NCBI RefSeq assembly: GCF_947498095.1
Contig: NZ_CANMJE010000007.1
Location: 157,679-221,678 of the forward strand
Source of the DNA: an uncultured Shimia sp.
Lineage (GTDB): Bacteria > Pseudomonadota > Alphaproteobacteria > Rhodobacterales > Rhodobacteraceae
Reading direction: 5' to 3'
DNA length: 64,000 bases
The translations under genes were made by a program, and so were the position numbers. This document shows positions 9,152 through 16,608 of the stretch, piece after piece. The notes under the pieces were generated by a model, which saw nothing but the letters and a program-made list of their open reading frames with translations, ran no database searches and was not told the DNA's origin. How positions within the stretch are numbered: position 1 is the first letter of the stretch; each line of letters opens with the position of its first letter.

Positions 9152-9237
9152 TTCCACTCCCGGCGGCGCTACACGGCGGCGCCGGAGAAACGCCAATTTC
9201 TCGTGATTTTTGGCACCTCAAGTATTATAAATGGTAC

Positions 9238-9251
9238 TTTTGGTACCAAAA
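9238..9251. promoter_or_regulatory. Perfect 14-bp palindrome upstream of the TauE gene
   Basis: TTTTGGTACCAAAA is self-complementary. A related half-site, TTTTTGGCACC, lies about 20 bases upstream (near 9216), with AT-rich TATTATAAATGG between. The ATG of the exporter is about 92 bases downstream. Candidate operator; the regulator is unknown. Confidence 0.45.
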
Positions 9252-9342
9252 CACGGCAAAGTATGTCCAAAATCAACGATTCCGGCGGTCCAACCCGATT
9301 GGGCCGCTTGCAATGCTGCACTGCGTCACGCTAACAGTGAGT

Positions 9343-10260
9343 ATGCAGATATACCTCCCGATTGCCGAAGTTTCCGTGAACGCTTTTCTCCTGCTCGGAT
9401 TGGGTGGAATCGTGGGCATTCTATCCGGAATGTTTGGTGTCGGCGGCGGCTTCTTGATGACGCCGCTTTTGTTTTTTATTGGCATCCCACCTGCCGTGGC
9501 TGTTGCCACTGAAGCCAACCAGATCGTCGCGTCTTCGTTTTCCGGCGTTCTTGCACACTTAAAGCGAAAAACCGTCGATCTGAAGATGGGTGTCGTGTTG
9601 CTGATCGGAGGCTTAGCGGGGGCCGCGCTCGGGGTCTTTGTCTTCAATTACCTCAAGTCACTCGGCCAAGTCGATCTCTTGGTCAAGCTTTGCTATGTGG
9701 TTTTCCTTGGCGTGATCGGTGGACTGATGTTCATCGAAAGCCTGAATGCTATCCGAAAGTCCCGTAAAAACGGCCCCCCGACAAAACGCAAAAACCACAA
9801 CTGGATTCACGGCCTTCCGTTCAAAATGCGGTTTCGGGTTTCGGGACTCTATATTTCGGTAATACCACCGCTGATCGTTGGCCTCTTCGTCGGTGTTCTT
9901 GCGGCCATCATGGGTGTTGGCGGCGGGTTCATCATGGTTCCCGCGATGATCTATCTTCTGGGCATGCCCACAAAGGTGGTGGTCGGCACCTCGCTGTTCC
10001 AGATCATTTTCGTTACCGCCTTTACCACGCTGCTGCACGCAACGACCAACTACACAGTGGACATGGCGTTGGCCGTTCTTTTGCTGGTCGGTGGCGTGAT
10101 TGGCGCCCAGATCGGCACGCGGATCGGCACCCGCCTTAAGGCCGAGCAATTGCGCATCCTTCTGGCACTGATGGTACTGGTGGTCTGTGGCAAGCTTGCG
10201 CTGGATCTGTTGCTCATGCCAACCGAGTTGTATTCGCTTGGCGCGGCAGGAGGGCATTAA
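9343..10260 (+). CDS. TauE/SafE-family anion exporter
   Basis: A 305-residue inner-membrane protein of the TauE/SafE (DUF81) family, whose members export sulfite, sulfoacetate or similar anions. Two repeats each begin with the family glycine cluster: GMFGVGGGFLMTPLL (about residues 29-43) and IMGVGGGFIMVPAMI (about 191-205). The charged linker at about 135-165 separates them. Start chosen at ATG 9343; an upstream in-frame ATG at 9313 would add ten residues. It is followed one base later by the TIGR02186 gene, a fixed partner in alphaproteobacteria. Confidence 0.88.
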   Translation: MQIYLPIAEVSVNAFLLLGLGGIVGILSGMFGVGGGFLMTPLLFFIGIPPAVAVATEANQIVASSFSGVLAHLKRKTVDLKMGVVLLIGGLAGAALGVFVFNYLKSLGQVDLLVKLCYVVFLGVIGGLMFIESLNAIRKSRKNGPPTKRKNHNWIHGLPFKMRFRVSGLYISVIPPLIVGLFVGVLAAIMGVGGGFIMVPAMIYLLGMPTKVVVGTSLFQIIFVTAFTTLLHATTNYTVDMALAVLLLVGGVIGAQIGTRIGTRLKAEQLRILLALMVLVVCGKLALDLLLMPTELYSLGAAGGH

Positions 10261-10261
10261 G

Positions 10262-11026
10262 ATGTTTCTACGTCTGTTCGCTCTGCTCGCCCTGCTCACC
10301 GGCCCGGTTGCCGCCGAAGAAGTTGTTCTGGGAATGAGCCAGAACCGTGTTGCTATCACGGCCAATTTCGACGGCTCTGAGATCCTTTTGTTTGGCGCTG
10401 TGAAGCGCGAGACTTCCATTCAGGACTCGCCGCCGCTGGAAGTTGTGATTGCCGTCTCTGGCCCGCTGCAACCCGTCACCGTGCGTAAAAAGTCCAAAAA
10501 GCTCGGGATTTGGGTGAACACGGAAAGCGTTGACGTCGACTACGCACCCAGCTTTTACGCGATTGCAACCAGCGCCCCTTTTGACGACGTCATGAGCCAT
10601 GTGGATGATCTGCGCTACAGAGTGTCTATCCCACGCATGATCCGCTCGGTCGGGGCGCCGATGGACGTTCAGAATGCCCAGCGTTTCTCAGACGCAGTTC
10701 TGCGAATTCGCACGAACAACGGATTGTATCAGATGCTTGAAGGCACGGTGGACATAGATCAGCAAACTCTGTTTCGCACATCCATTGCCATGCCCGCCAA
10801 CCTCACCGAAGGGGATTATCCCACGCGCATCTTCCTGACCCGCGGTGGCAAGGTCATTTCGCATTATGAAACGATCATTGATGTGCGCAAGGTCGGGTTG
10901 GAACGCTGGCTTTACAATCTGTCACGTGAACAGCCGCTGGTTTACGGAATTCTCTCTCTGGCCATCGCGATTTTCGCGGGCTGGGGCGCTTCGGCAGCCT
11001 TTCAGGTTCTACGTCGTGGCGGGTGA
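10262..11026 (+). CDS. TIGR02186-family envelope protein
   Basis: A 254-residue protein with a signal peptide (residues 1-18, ending GPVAAEE), a beta-rich periplasmic body, and one C-terminal membrane anchor (PLVYGILSLAIAIFAGWGASAAF split across about 226-248). It belongs to the TIGR02186 family, which has no known activity but lies next to a TauE/SafE exporter in many Rhodobacteraceae and Rhizobiales. The layout suggests a membrane-tethered periplasmic partner of the exporter; that is inference. ATG 10262 is one base after the exporter stop. Confidence 0.85.
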   Translation: MFLRLFALLALLTGPVAAEEVVLGMSQNRVAITANFDGSEILLFGAVKRETSIQDSPPLEVVIAVSGPLQPVTVRKKSKKLGIWVNTESVDVDYAPSFYAIATSAPFDDVMSHVDDLRYRVSIPRMIRSVGAPMDVQNAQRFSDAVLRIRTNNGLYQMLEGTVDIDQQTLFRTSIAMPANLTEGDYPTRIFLTRGGKVISHYETIIDVRKVGLERWLYNLSREQPLVYGILSLAIAIFAGWGASAAFQVLRRGG

Positions 11027-11761
11027 TTATCCACGCCCGATGTAAGGCATTTTTGTCGCCATCACCGTCATGAACTGAACATTCGCTTCTGGTGGCATTT
11101 CCGCCATGTGCAGGACAGAGCGCGCGGCTTCATCCACGTTCATGCTGGGCATCAGTTCCGCGTTCGGGTCTGCAGCGAGAATGCGGGCGTTCAGATCACG
11201 CACCATATCGGTTTCGGCGTTGCCAATATCGATCTGGCTGCAGGCAATATCAAACGCACGACCGTCCAGTGAGAGGCTGCGCGTCATGCCGGTAATCGCG
11301 TGTTTTGAGGTTGTATAGGACACGGATCCCGGTCGCGGATTGTGGGCAGACAACGACCCGTTGTTGATGATCCGCCCACCTTGGGGGGATTGATGCCGCA
11401 TGAGCTCAAACGCAAGCTGGGCGCAGATGAACATACCACGCACATTGACGTTAAGAACCTCTTCGAAACTGTTCAAAGGCACCTCATCGATTGGACCCGC
11501 AGTTCCAAACATTCCGGCATTGTTGAACAGCACGTCCAAACGACCCGTCTGATCCGTGAACTGTTTAAAGGCCTCTGCCATTTGGTTTTGATTGGTCACA
11601 TCTGCAGGCAAGGAAATGGCGTTGTCGTAACCAGCGGCCAAATCGTTCAGGCGTTCGGCCCGACGGGCCACAAGTCCGACGTGCCAGCCAGCTTTCAGAA
11701 AGACTTCGGCCGTAGCGGCGCCAATTCCAGAGCTCGCTCCGGTAATAAGAATGGTCTTCAC
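11027..11761 (-). CDS. Short-chain dehydrogenase/reductase
   Basis: A classical 244-residue SDR. The NAD(P) motif TGASSGIGAAT is at residues 7-17, the NNAG element is present (FNNAGMFG), and the catalytic Ser and Tyr-x3-Lys are in GSLSAHNP and SYTTSKHA. An Arg pair in VARRAERL after the second strand suggests NADP preference. Its start overlaps the stop of the helicase gene by four bases, and its stop abuts the stop of the convergent TIGR02186 gene with no gap. Substrate unknown. Confidence 0.88.
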   Translation of the reverse strand: MKTILITGASSGIGAATAEVFLKAGWHVGLVARRAERLNDLAAGYDNAISLPADVTNQNQMAEAFKQFTDQTGRLDVLFNNAGMFGTAGPIDEVPLNSFEEVLNVNVRGMFICAQLAFELMRHQSPQGGRIINNGSLSAHNPRPGSVSYTTSKHAITGMTRSLSLDGRAFDIACSQIDIGNAETDMVRDLNARILAADPNAELMPSMNVDEAARSVLHMAEMPPEANVQFMTVMATKMPYIGRG

Positions 11762-13284
11762 GTCGTTTCCTCCTGTGTAAGCGTCAAGGGAGCTGGCGCG
11801 ACTCGCAAATCATCCACACGCAATGGTCCCGAAGGGCGCGACAAACGGTTGCGCACCACCCAATGCAGGCGTTCCTGCGCACGCGTGATTGCGACGTAGG
11901 CCAGACGCTTCCACAGGGGTTGCCCAGCTTCGATACGCCCCATTTTCGAGGCCACATAGAGGTCTGGGGCAAAGACCTGAACGTCTTCCCACTGCGAGCC
12001 TTGGGCCTTGTGAATGGTGACCGCAGCGCCATGCAAAAATGTTGCCCCCATGCGCGCAGCAAACGGGATAAAGGGTTCTTCCTCGTCCGGTTTTTCGATT
12101 TTAACGATCGAAGCCGCAGAGACTTGCGGGTCTTCTGCACCAATCACGTGCAACCGGGAAAACCCGGGTTTGCGCCCTGGTTCGAGATAGATCACCTGCG
12201 CCCCCTTGATCAGGCCTCGCGCCTCAAGGTCCAACCGCTTTTTGCGGTGTTTCAGGGGCAGTTCAATGCCATCACAAATCAAAGGCTCGCCTTCCAGCAG
12301 CATATCATCTGGTGCGTCATAGACCGCCCGGAAGGCGTTGATCAGGCGAATGCGCGTCGCGTTACGCCAAACAAGAACGGGGCTGCGGGCCATCAGATCT
12401 ACCTCAACCCGTTGGCTCCAAACCACACGATCATCGCGTTTCGCTGCTTCCTCGATCATCTGCTCAAAGGATTGAAAATCAAGCATCGGGTCGGCCAACG
12501 CGTGGGCGAGATCGAGAATTGGGTTATCCGCATCCTGACGGTGGATACGTTGCAACTCGAATTTCGAGTCCACTGGCATCGTGTCGAAAACCATCGCCCC
12601 GGATTGGTTCACCGGGGCCAGCTGCGCCGGGTCGCCAAACAGTAAAAGCGTTGAGAAGATCTCTTTCAGATCCTCAAACTGGCGGTCATCCAGCATCGAT
12701 CCTTCGTCAACAAACCCAATATCAAGTGGTTCGTCGCGACGCTTCCATCCAGTGATGAAATCCGACCCACGCAAGCCAGCAGCGGCCAGCGCGCCGGGGA
12801 TGGATTTGTGACTCTGATAAAAGGCATGCGCGCGGTTCAAGGCCTCATCCGTCAGGCCCTCAATCTCGGGGCGCTCACCCTGCCCGGCCAACCACTCCGC
12901 TATACGTTCATATTCGGGATCATAGACCGGGGTATAGAGAATGCGGTGGATCGTGGTTGCCGGCACACCCCGCATACGCAGCACGCTCGCGGCCTTGTTG
13001 GTTGGGGCCAAGATGGCCAGCGTCCGGCGATCCTTGTGCTTTTTACCCTCATAGTCGCCGGAAACAATTGTCACCCCAGCAGAATCAAGCTCTTTCACCA
13101 ATTCCGCAAGCAACAGGGTTTTGCCGGACCCGGCCTTTCCCACCACCGCGGCGACGGAGGATTTGCCGTCCCGTGGAGGCGTTAGAAGATTGTCCTCCAG
13201 ATCAACACCCGCCGCGCGCAGCATCTCGGTGATGTTGTCAAAGGCAGCAGCCTGATCGTGGGAAAGCGTCAGCGCGGTAGTCAT
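11758..13284 (-). CDS. RecD-like superfamily 1 DNA helicase
   Basis: A 508-residue SF1 helicase. Walker A GKAGSGKT (49-56), a DEAD-equivalent FVDEGSMLDD (about 214), FGDPAQLAP (motif III), and the C-terminal UvrD_C_2 part with HKAQGSQWEDVQVFAP and YVAITRAQERLHW. It lacks the N-terminal extension of RecD2 and is not near recB or recC, so it is a free-standing helicase of the AAA_30/RecD-like class with a presumed role in repair or replication. Coupled to the SDR gene by a four-base overlap. Confidence 0.88.
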   Translation of the reverse strand: MTTALTLSHDQAAAFDNITEMLRAAGVDLEDNLLTPPRDGKSSVAAVVGKAGSGKTLLLAELVKELDSAGVTIVSGDYEGKKHKDRRTLAILAPTNKAASVLRMRGVPATTIHRILYTPVYDPEYERIAEWLAGQGERPEIEGLTDEALNRAHAFYQSHKSIPGALAAAGLRGSDFITGWKRRDEPLDIGFVDEGSMLDDRQFEDLKEIFSTLLLFGDPAQLAPVNQSGAMVFDTMPVDSKFELQRIHRQDADNPILDLAHALADPMLDFQSFEQMIEEAAKRDDRVVWSQRVEVDLMARSPVLVWRNATRIRLINAFRAVYDAPDDMLLEGEPLICDGIELPLKHRKKRLDLEARGLIKGAQVIYLEPGRKPGFSRLHVIGAEDPQVSAASIVKIEKPDEEEPFIPFAARMGATFLHGAAVTIHKAQGSQWEDVQVFAPDLYVASKMGRIEAGQPLWKRLAYVAITRAQERLHWVVRNRLSRPSGPLRVDDLRVAPAPLTLTQEETT

Positions 13285-13325
13285 GAGGCGACCCTACAGT
13301 CGCCCCGAACCAAGCGCCATGCGCA

Positions 13326-13976
13326 TTATGCTGTTTGTGCGATTTCTCGGCCCACATCTGGCGAGGATGTCCGACCGAATGAGAGGTCAAACCATCTGCG
13401 CGACAGATCCAGTGGAATGCCTGCTCGTTCGCCAACGGCGCGACGCGACTCTTGTGAAAAACTCCACAGTCCGACACTGATTTTGTCACGACCCTCTCCC
13501 TTGGCGCCAAGCACCTCGGGTGACGAACCGATCATCCGGTAAATCCGTACCATTCGCGCATCAAAAACACCGACATAGTGTTCGACGCCGAAGCCTTCCA
13601 TTACCTCGCCCCCGGCCAGCATCAGGGCGGCAGCGGTGCGTGGCTCAGCGTCGCGAGACAGACAAAATCGGGTACATTCCCAGATCAGAGGACTCATAAT
13701 ACGGACCCCATCGGTGATATCGAGGAAATGGTCATTCACCATACAAGGCCCGGTCGTGGGCAGCAGTCGCATCGAGCCGCCATGTGATCCATCGGGTTTC
13801 TCCCAAATCACATAAAGCGGATTCAGCTTGTCATAGTCATCATGTTCTTCTCCATCTGCATCCACGTGCACGTCCCACCCAAGGCGAACCTTGAATTGGT
13901 CAGCACGGTCGCGAAACATCGACTGTTTCAGCTTCGGAAACTTGTCCAGGTCACTGGCATAAATATAACGGATCAT
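13326..13976 (-). CDS. luxI: Acyl-homoserine-lactone synthase, LuxI family
   Basis: A 216-residue autoinducer synthase that couples S-adenosylmethionine to an acyl carrier. Family residues are visible: MFRDRADQFKVRLGW near residues 20-34 (Arg, Phe and Trp of the SAM pocket), GGSMRLLPTTGP (about 66-77), and LIWECTRFCLSR (about 97-108, the conserved Glu and Arg-Phe). Acyl chain length cannot be read from sequence. It follows luxR on the same strand after an 89-base gap that holds two inverted repeats. Local names used in roseobacters (raiI, luxI1, pgaI) cannot be assigned without phylogeny. Confidence 0.95.
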   Translation of the reverse strand: MIRYIYASDLDKFPKLKQSMFRDRADQFKVRLGWDVHVDADGEEHDDYDKLNPLYVIWEKPDGSHGGSMRLLPTTGPCMVNDHFLDITDGVRIMSPLIWECTRFCLSRDAEPRTAAALMLAGGEVMEGFGVEHYVGVFDARMVRIYRMIGSSPEVLGAKGEGRDKISVGLWSFSQESRRAVGERAGIPLDLSRRWFDLSFGRTSSPDVGREIAQTA

Positions 13977-13985
13977 TCTGGCATC

Positions 13986-14004
13986 CCTTTCCGTTTCGGA
14001 ATGG
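13986..14004 (-). promoter_or_regulatory. Inverted repeat just upstream of luxI
   Basis: TTCCG (13989-13993) and CGGAA (13997-14001) flank TTT, extending with one mismatch to CC/GG. It ends about 10 bases before the luxI start codon (13976), so in RNA it could affect ribosome access. The function is inferred. Confidence 0.4.
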
Positions 14005-14024
14005 GAAGACAGCTAGCCAAGCAG

Positions 14025-14062
14025 GGTTAATCGCCTGCTAACGGGGCGCGCAGGCATTAACC
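14025..14062. promoter_or_regulatory. Long imperfect dyad between luxR and luxI
   Basis: GGTTAATCGCCTGC and GCAGGCATTAACC form arms that match except for one bulged base, with an 11-base centre. The inner GCCTGC/GCAGGC is perfect. It has no T-run on either side, so it is not a simple terminator. The CCTG/CAGG spacing (13) is wider than a classic lux box (10). The left arm also overlaps a near-match CtrA site at 14027-14042 (TTAA, seven bases, CTAAC). Confidence 0.45.
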
Positions 14063-14065
14063 ATT

Positions 14066-14785
14066 TCAAACGACAATTAGGCCTCGGCTGAGAGCTCTTG
14101 CTACCGCATGAGTTGTATTTAGCGCTCCCAATTTGGAGCGAGCAGACTCGATATACACCCTGAGTGTGTGCTCTGAGATCGAGAGTGTTTCCGCAACTTG
14201 CGCACGGCTATAGCCCATCGCAATGAGGGTCATGGCATCAATTTCACGGGGGGACAGTGCACGTGACTGTTCATGATTGCGCCCTGGCTCAATCTCCAGC
14301 GCTTTCTTGTTGAACTCATGTGCTATCAGGATCAGGTCACGGCGGTTGGCATCCTTAAACCTGGCCCACTCTTCGTCAGAACAATGGTGTGACGCAGTAA
14401 ATAGGGCGAACTGCCCGATAGGACCTCGGATTGGCACCGAGAAGCCCTGATTGCCGATACCATAGGCGATAGCGTCGGCCTGAAACTCGCGTGCGGCTTT
14501 TGACGACCAGTCCAGCCGCTTCCAATCTACCGGGTGAAACCTTTGATAACATCCAATAATAACGGGATCTACGCGCAAGTAATCCTTGTCCAGATACCGT
14601 TGGACCCACTCATCCGAATAAGTACCACAGCCAAACTGTTCACCACTGGAGCTGACCCAGTGGTAAACAAGATGGTCTATGCGGAAGTGATCGCGTAATT
14701 CAACAATCGTGTTTTGAAGGGCCTCAAGCCCGTGCGCGCTCTCGAGCGTTTCCAGAATAAGTTCCCGTCGAGGTATCATCCCCAT
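14066..14785 (-). CDS. luxR: LuxR-family autoinducer-binding transcription factor
   Basis: A 239-residue quorum-sensing regulator. The N-terminal acyl-HSL domain keeps the ligand residues: Trp and Tyr in YHWVSS and RYLDKDYLRVDP (the Asp-Pro pair near residues 72-73), then VDWKRLDW. The C-terminal GerE helix-turn-helix starts at SPREIDAMTLIAMGYSRAQV (about 178) and ends LGALNTTHAVARALSRGLI. It should respond to the product of luxI directly downstream. ATG 14785 or the next Met two codons on could be used. Its 5' end overlaps a 71-codon ORF by 62 bases. Confidence 0.94.
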   Translation of the reverse strand: MGMIPRRELILETLESAHGLEALQNTIVELRDHFRIDHLVYHWVSSSGEQFGCGTYSDEWVQRYLDKDYLRVDPVIIGCYQRFHPVDWKRLDWSSKAAREFQADAIAYGIGNQGFSVPIRGPIGQFALFTASHHCSDEEWARFKDANRRDLILIAHEFNKKALEIEPGRNHEQSRALSPREIDAMTLIAMGYSRAQVAETLSISEHTLRVYIESARSKLGALNTTHAVARALSRGLIVV

Positions 14786-14939
14786 GAGCCACCAAACCCG
14801 TCATGTCGGAGACACTGACAATCTCGATTGCTGCAATCTGCCGGGTTTCTTCCAGTTGATCCGCAAGAACCCTAAGGTCATTTGCATGGGCAAATGTCTT
14901 CAGATCCGCAAGAACGTCGAGTATCCAATCATATTTCAT
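14724..14939 (-). CDS. Small protein overlapping the start of luxR
   Basis: A 71-residue ORF in another frame that begins 154 bases before luxR and overlaps its first 20 codons. The body (MKYDWILDVLADLKTFAHAN, then DLRVLADQLEETRQIAAIEI) is leucine/acid-rich and would form two amphipathic helices. I recall similar small ORFs before luxR genes in other roseobacters, from memory and not checked. It lies 22 bases downstream of the CtrA-type box and is the first gene that promoter would serve. No motif gives a function. The overlap suggests translational coupling to luxR. Confidence 0.65.
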   Translation of the reverse strand: MKYDWILDVLADLKTFAHANDLRVLADQLEETRQIAAIEIVSVSDMTGLVAHGDDTSTGTYSGNARERARA

Positions 14940-15090
14940 AACAACTCTCGGTTTAAGGGGTTAACGAATGGTTAACACAAGCATAGCACGAGTGCTTTCC
15001 GTTCATAAATTCGCGTAAATGCACTCCCCCAAAATAGCGGGTCAGTGGTTTCCAAAGCGTTGAAAAGCAATCATTTGGGCAAAAACAATG
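14940..15090 (-). promoter_or_regulatory. Control region upstream of the luxR module
   Basis: Non-coding stretch between the ccr terminator and the small ORF. It holds a palindrome AGCACGAGTGCT (14985-14996, arms AGCAC/GTGCT), the CtrA-type box listed separately, and AT-rich sequence. The palindrome is a possible LuxR or other dimer site. No ORF of note. Confidence 0.45.
14961..14976. promoter_or_regulatory. Perfect CtrA box (TTAA-N7-TTAAC)
   Basis: TTAACGAATGGTTAAC matches the alphaproteobacterial CtrA consensus exactly: TTAA, seven bases, TTAAC. Reading the other strand also gives TTAA-N7-TTAAC. It ends 22 bases before the ATG of the small ORF that precedes luxR, so bound CtrA would sit over or next to the core promoter. 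CtrA regulation of quorum sensing is reported in roseobacters; binding here is inference. Confidence 0.65.
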
Positions 15091-15124
15091 AAAAACCCGC
15101 GGCGCCCAGTCGGGTGCCACGGGT
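15091..15124 (-). terminator. Terminator of ccr
   Basis: On the minus strand ACCCG-T-GGC pairs with GCC-G-CGGGT around an 11- to 12-base loop and is followed by TTTTTC. It starts about 46 bases after the ccr stop codon. A good intrinsic terminator. Confidence 0.7.
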
Positions 15125-15170
15125 GATTCGGTCGTTAACCTTTACGCAACCTTAAGGTCGCGTTGGCGGA

Positions 15171-16457
15171 TTACTTACCGGCCTCAAGAACTTCCTCAAC
15201 AGTCCGCAAACCGGTTTTTGGGGCCTGAACCAGAACCGCCATGTTGCCGGGCTTGTGCTCGTTGCGCAGCATCTTGGTGTGAGCGGCAGGAATCTCGTCC
15301 CAGGCGAACACTTCGGACATGCACGGGTCGAGGCGACGTTCGCACATCAGACGGTTGGCGGACGCGGCCTGTTTCAGGTTGGCAAAGTGCGACCCCTGAA
15401 GACGTTTCTGGTGCATCCACATGTAGCGCACGTCAAAGGTGGTGTTGAACCCTGAGGTCCCCGCACAGATCACGACGATACCGCCCTTTTTCACCACAAG
15501 TGTCGAAACTGGAAAAGTTGCCTCACCGGGGTGTTCAAACACCATGTCGACGCTGACACCTTTGCCGGTGATGTCCCAGATCGCCTTGCCGAATTTGCGG
15601 GCTTCTTTCAGCCACGCATTATACTCCGGCGAGTTCACGATGGGCAGTTGGCCCCAGCAATCAAAATCCTTGCGGTTGATGACGCCTTTGGCGCCCTGAT
15701 CCATAACGAACTGGCGTTTGCTTTCATCCGAGATAACACCGATCGCGTTGGCACCAGCGGTATTGGCCAGCTGGATCGCGTAAGAGCCCAAACCACCCGA
15801 AGCCCCCCAGACCAGAACATTCTGACCGGGACGCAGTTCATGCGGATGGTGACCGAACAGCATGCGATATGCGGTGGCTAGCGTAAGTGTGTAGCAGGCG
15901 GCCTCTTCCCAAGTCAGATGCTTGGGGCGTGGCATCAGCTGCTGTGCCTGCACTTTGGTGAACTGTGCGAATGATCCGTCGCCAGTCTCGTAACCCCAGA
16001 TACGTTGGGTGGGGGAGAACATCGGATCGCCACCGTTACATTCTTCGTCGTCGCCGTCATCCTGATTACAGTGGATCACGACCTCGTCGCCCACTTTCCA
16101 GTTTTTGACTTTGTCGCCGACTTTCCAGACGATACCAGAGGCATCAGAGCCGGCAATGTGGAAATCCTGACCGTGGACGTCAAATGGTGAAATCGGCTGG
16201 CCAAGACCGGCCCAAACGCCGTTGTAGTTTACGCCTGCAGCCATCACGAGCACCAGCACTTCGTGGCTGTCGATCTCCCAGGTATCAACGACTTCTTTTT
16301 TGAACGATTGTTCCGGCTCACCGTGACGCTCGCGGCGGATCGCCCAAGCGTACATTTTCTTAGGCACGTAGCCCAATGGGGGCATTTCCCCGATTTCATA
16401 AAGGTCTTTCTCGGGCGCCTCGTAGGGGGCGATGGCAATATCGGTGTCCAGAGCCAT
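15171..16457 (-). CDS. ccr: Crotonyl-CoA carboxylase/reductase
   Basis: The 428-residue defining enzyme of the ethylmalonyl-CoA pathway: it reduces crotonyl-CoA with NADPH while adding CO2 to give ethylmalonyl-CoA. It is a zinc-free medium-chain dehydrogenase. Recognisable family segments are GYVPKKMYAWAIRRERHG (near residue 28), VMAAGVNYNGVWAGLGQP, the nucleotide-binding VLVWGASGGLGSYAIQLA (about 195) and FEHPGEATFPVSTLVV. ATG 16457 is chosen because AGGAGACG precedes it; the longer frame to 16544 adds an unlikely leader. Two inverted repeats lie upstream. It is not co-transcribed with ecm, which is 2.3 kb away on the other strand. Confidence 0.96.
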   Translation of the reverse strand: MALDTDIAIAPYEAPEKDLYEIGEMPPLGYVPKKMYAWAIRRERHGEPEQSFKKEVVDTWEIDSHEVLVLVMAAGVNYNGVWAGLGQPISPFDVHGQDFHIAGSDASGIVWKVGDKVKNWKVGDEVVIHCNQDDGDDEECNGGDPMFSPTQRIWGYETGDGSFAQFTKVQAQQLMPRPKHLTWEEAACYTLTLATAYRMLFGHHPHELRPGQNVLVWGASGGLGSYAIQLANTAGANAIGVISDESKRQFVMDQGAKGVINRKDFDCWGQLPIVNSPEYNAWLKEARKFGKAIWDITGKGVSVDMVFEHPGEATFPVSTLVVKKGGIVVICAGTSGFNTTFDVRYMWMHQKRLQGSHFANLKQAASANRLMCERRLDPCMSEVFAWDEIPAAHTKMLRNEHKPGNMAVLVQAPKTGLRTVEEVLEAGK

Positions 16458-16506
16458 TTTCGTCTCCTGAAGTTGGGTTTTGCCGCGATGCAGAATCGCG
16501 CGTCTG

Positions 16507-16525
16507 GTGATTTGATATGTATCAC
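16507..16525. promoter_or_regulatory. Inverted repeat upstream of ccr
   Basis: GTGAT (16507-16511) and ATCAC (16521-16525) flank nine bases, about 50 bases before the ccr start. The AT-rich centre and position suit a dimeric regulator. The identity of the regulator is unknown; a RamB/CcrR-like activator is a family-based possibility only. Confidence 0.4.
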
Positions 16526-16575
16526 TAGGTAATATTGCAACCACAATCAGAGGAATTTTGTAATTTTATGACCCA

Positions 16576-16604
16576 GCAACTGCAGAAAATCTTTCTGCAG
16601 TTGC
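16576..16604. repeat. Perfect 13-bp inverted repeat between plsB-like gene and ccr
   Basis: GCAACTGCAGAAA and TTTCTGCAGTTGC are exact complements separated by ATC. The element begins four bases after the stop codon of the PlsB-like gene and about 119 bases before ccr. There is no T-run after it on the minus strand, so it may be a Rho-type or processing hairpin or a large operator for ccr. Confidence 0.6.
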
Positions 16605-16608
16605 AAAA

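Noticed and set aside
11863..12645. A 260-codon frame antisense to the helicase gene
   Set aside because: The helicase has all SF1 motifs; this frame has none and no ribosome site.
14033..14055. Classic lux box upstream of luxI
   Set aside because: GCCTGC/GCAGGC is a perfect dyad, but the CCTG-to-CAGG spacing is 13 rather than 10 and the flanks do not match the ACCTG/CAGGT consensus.
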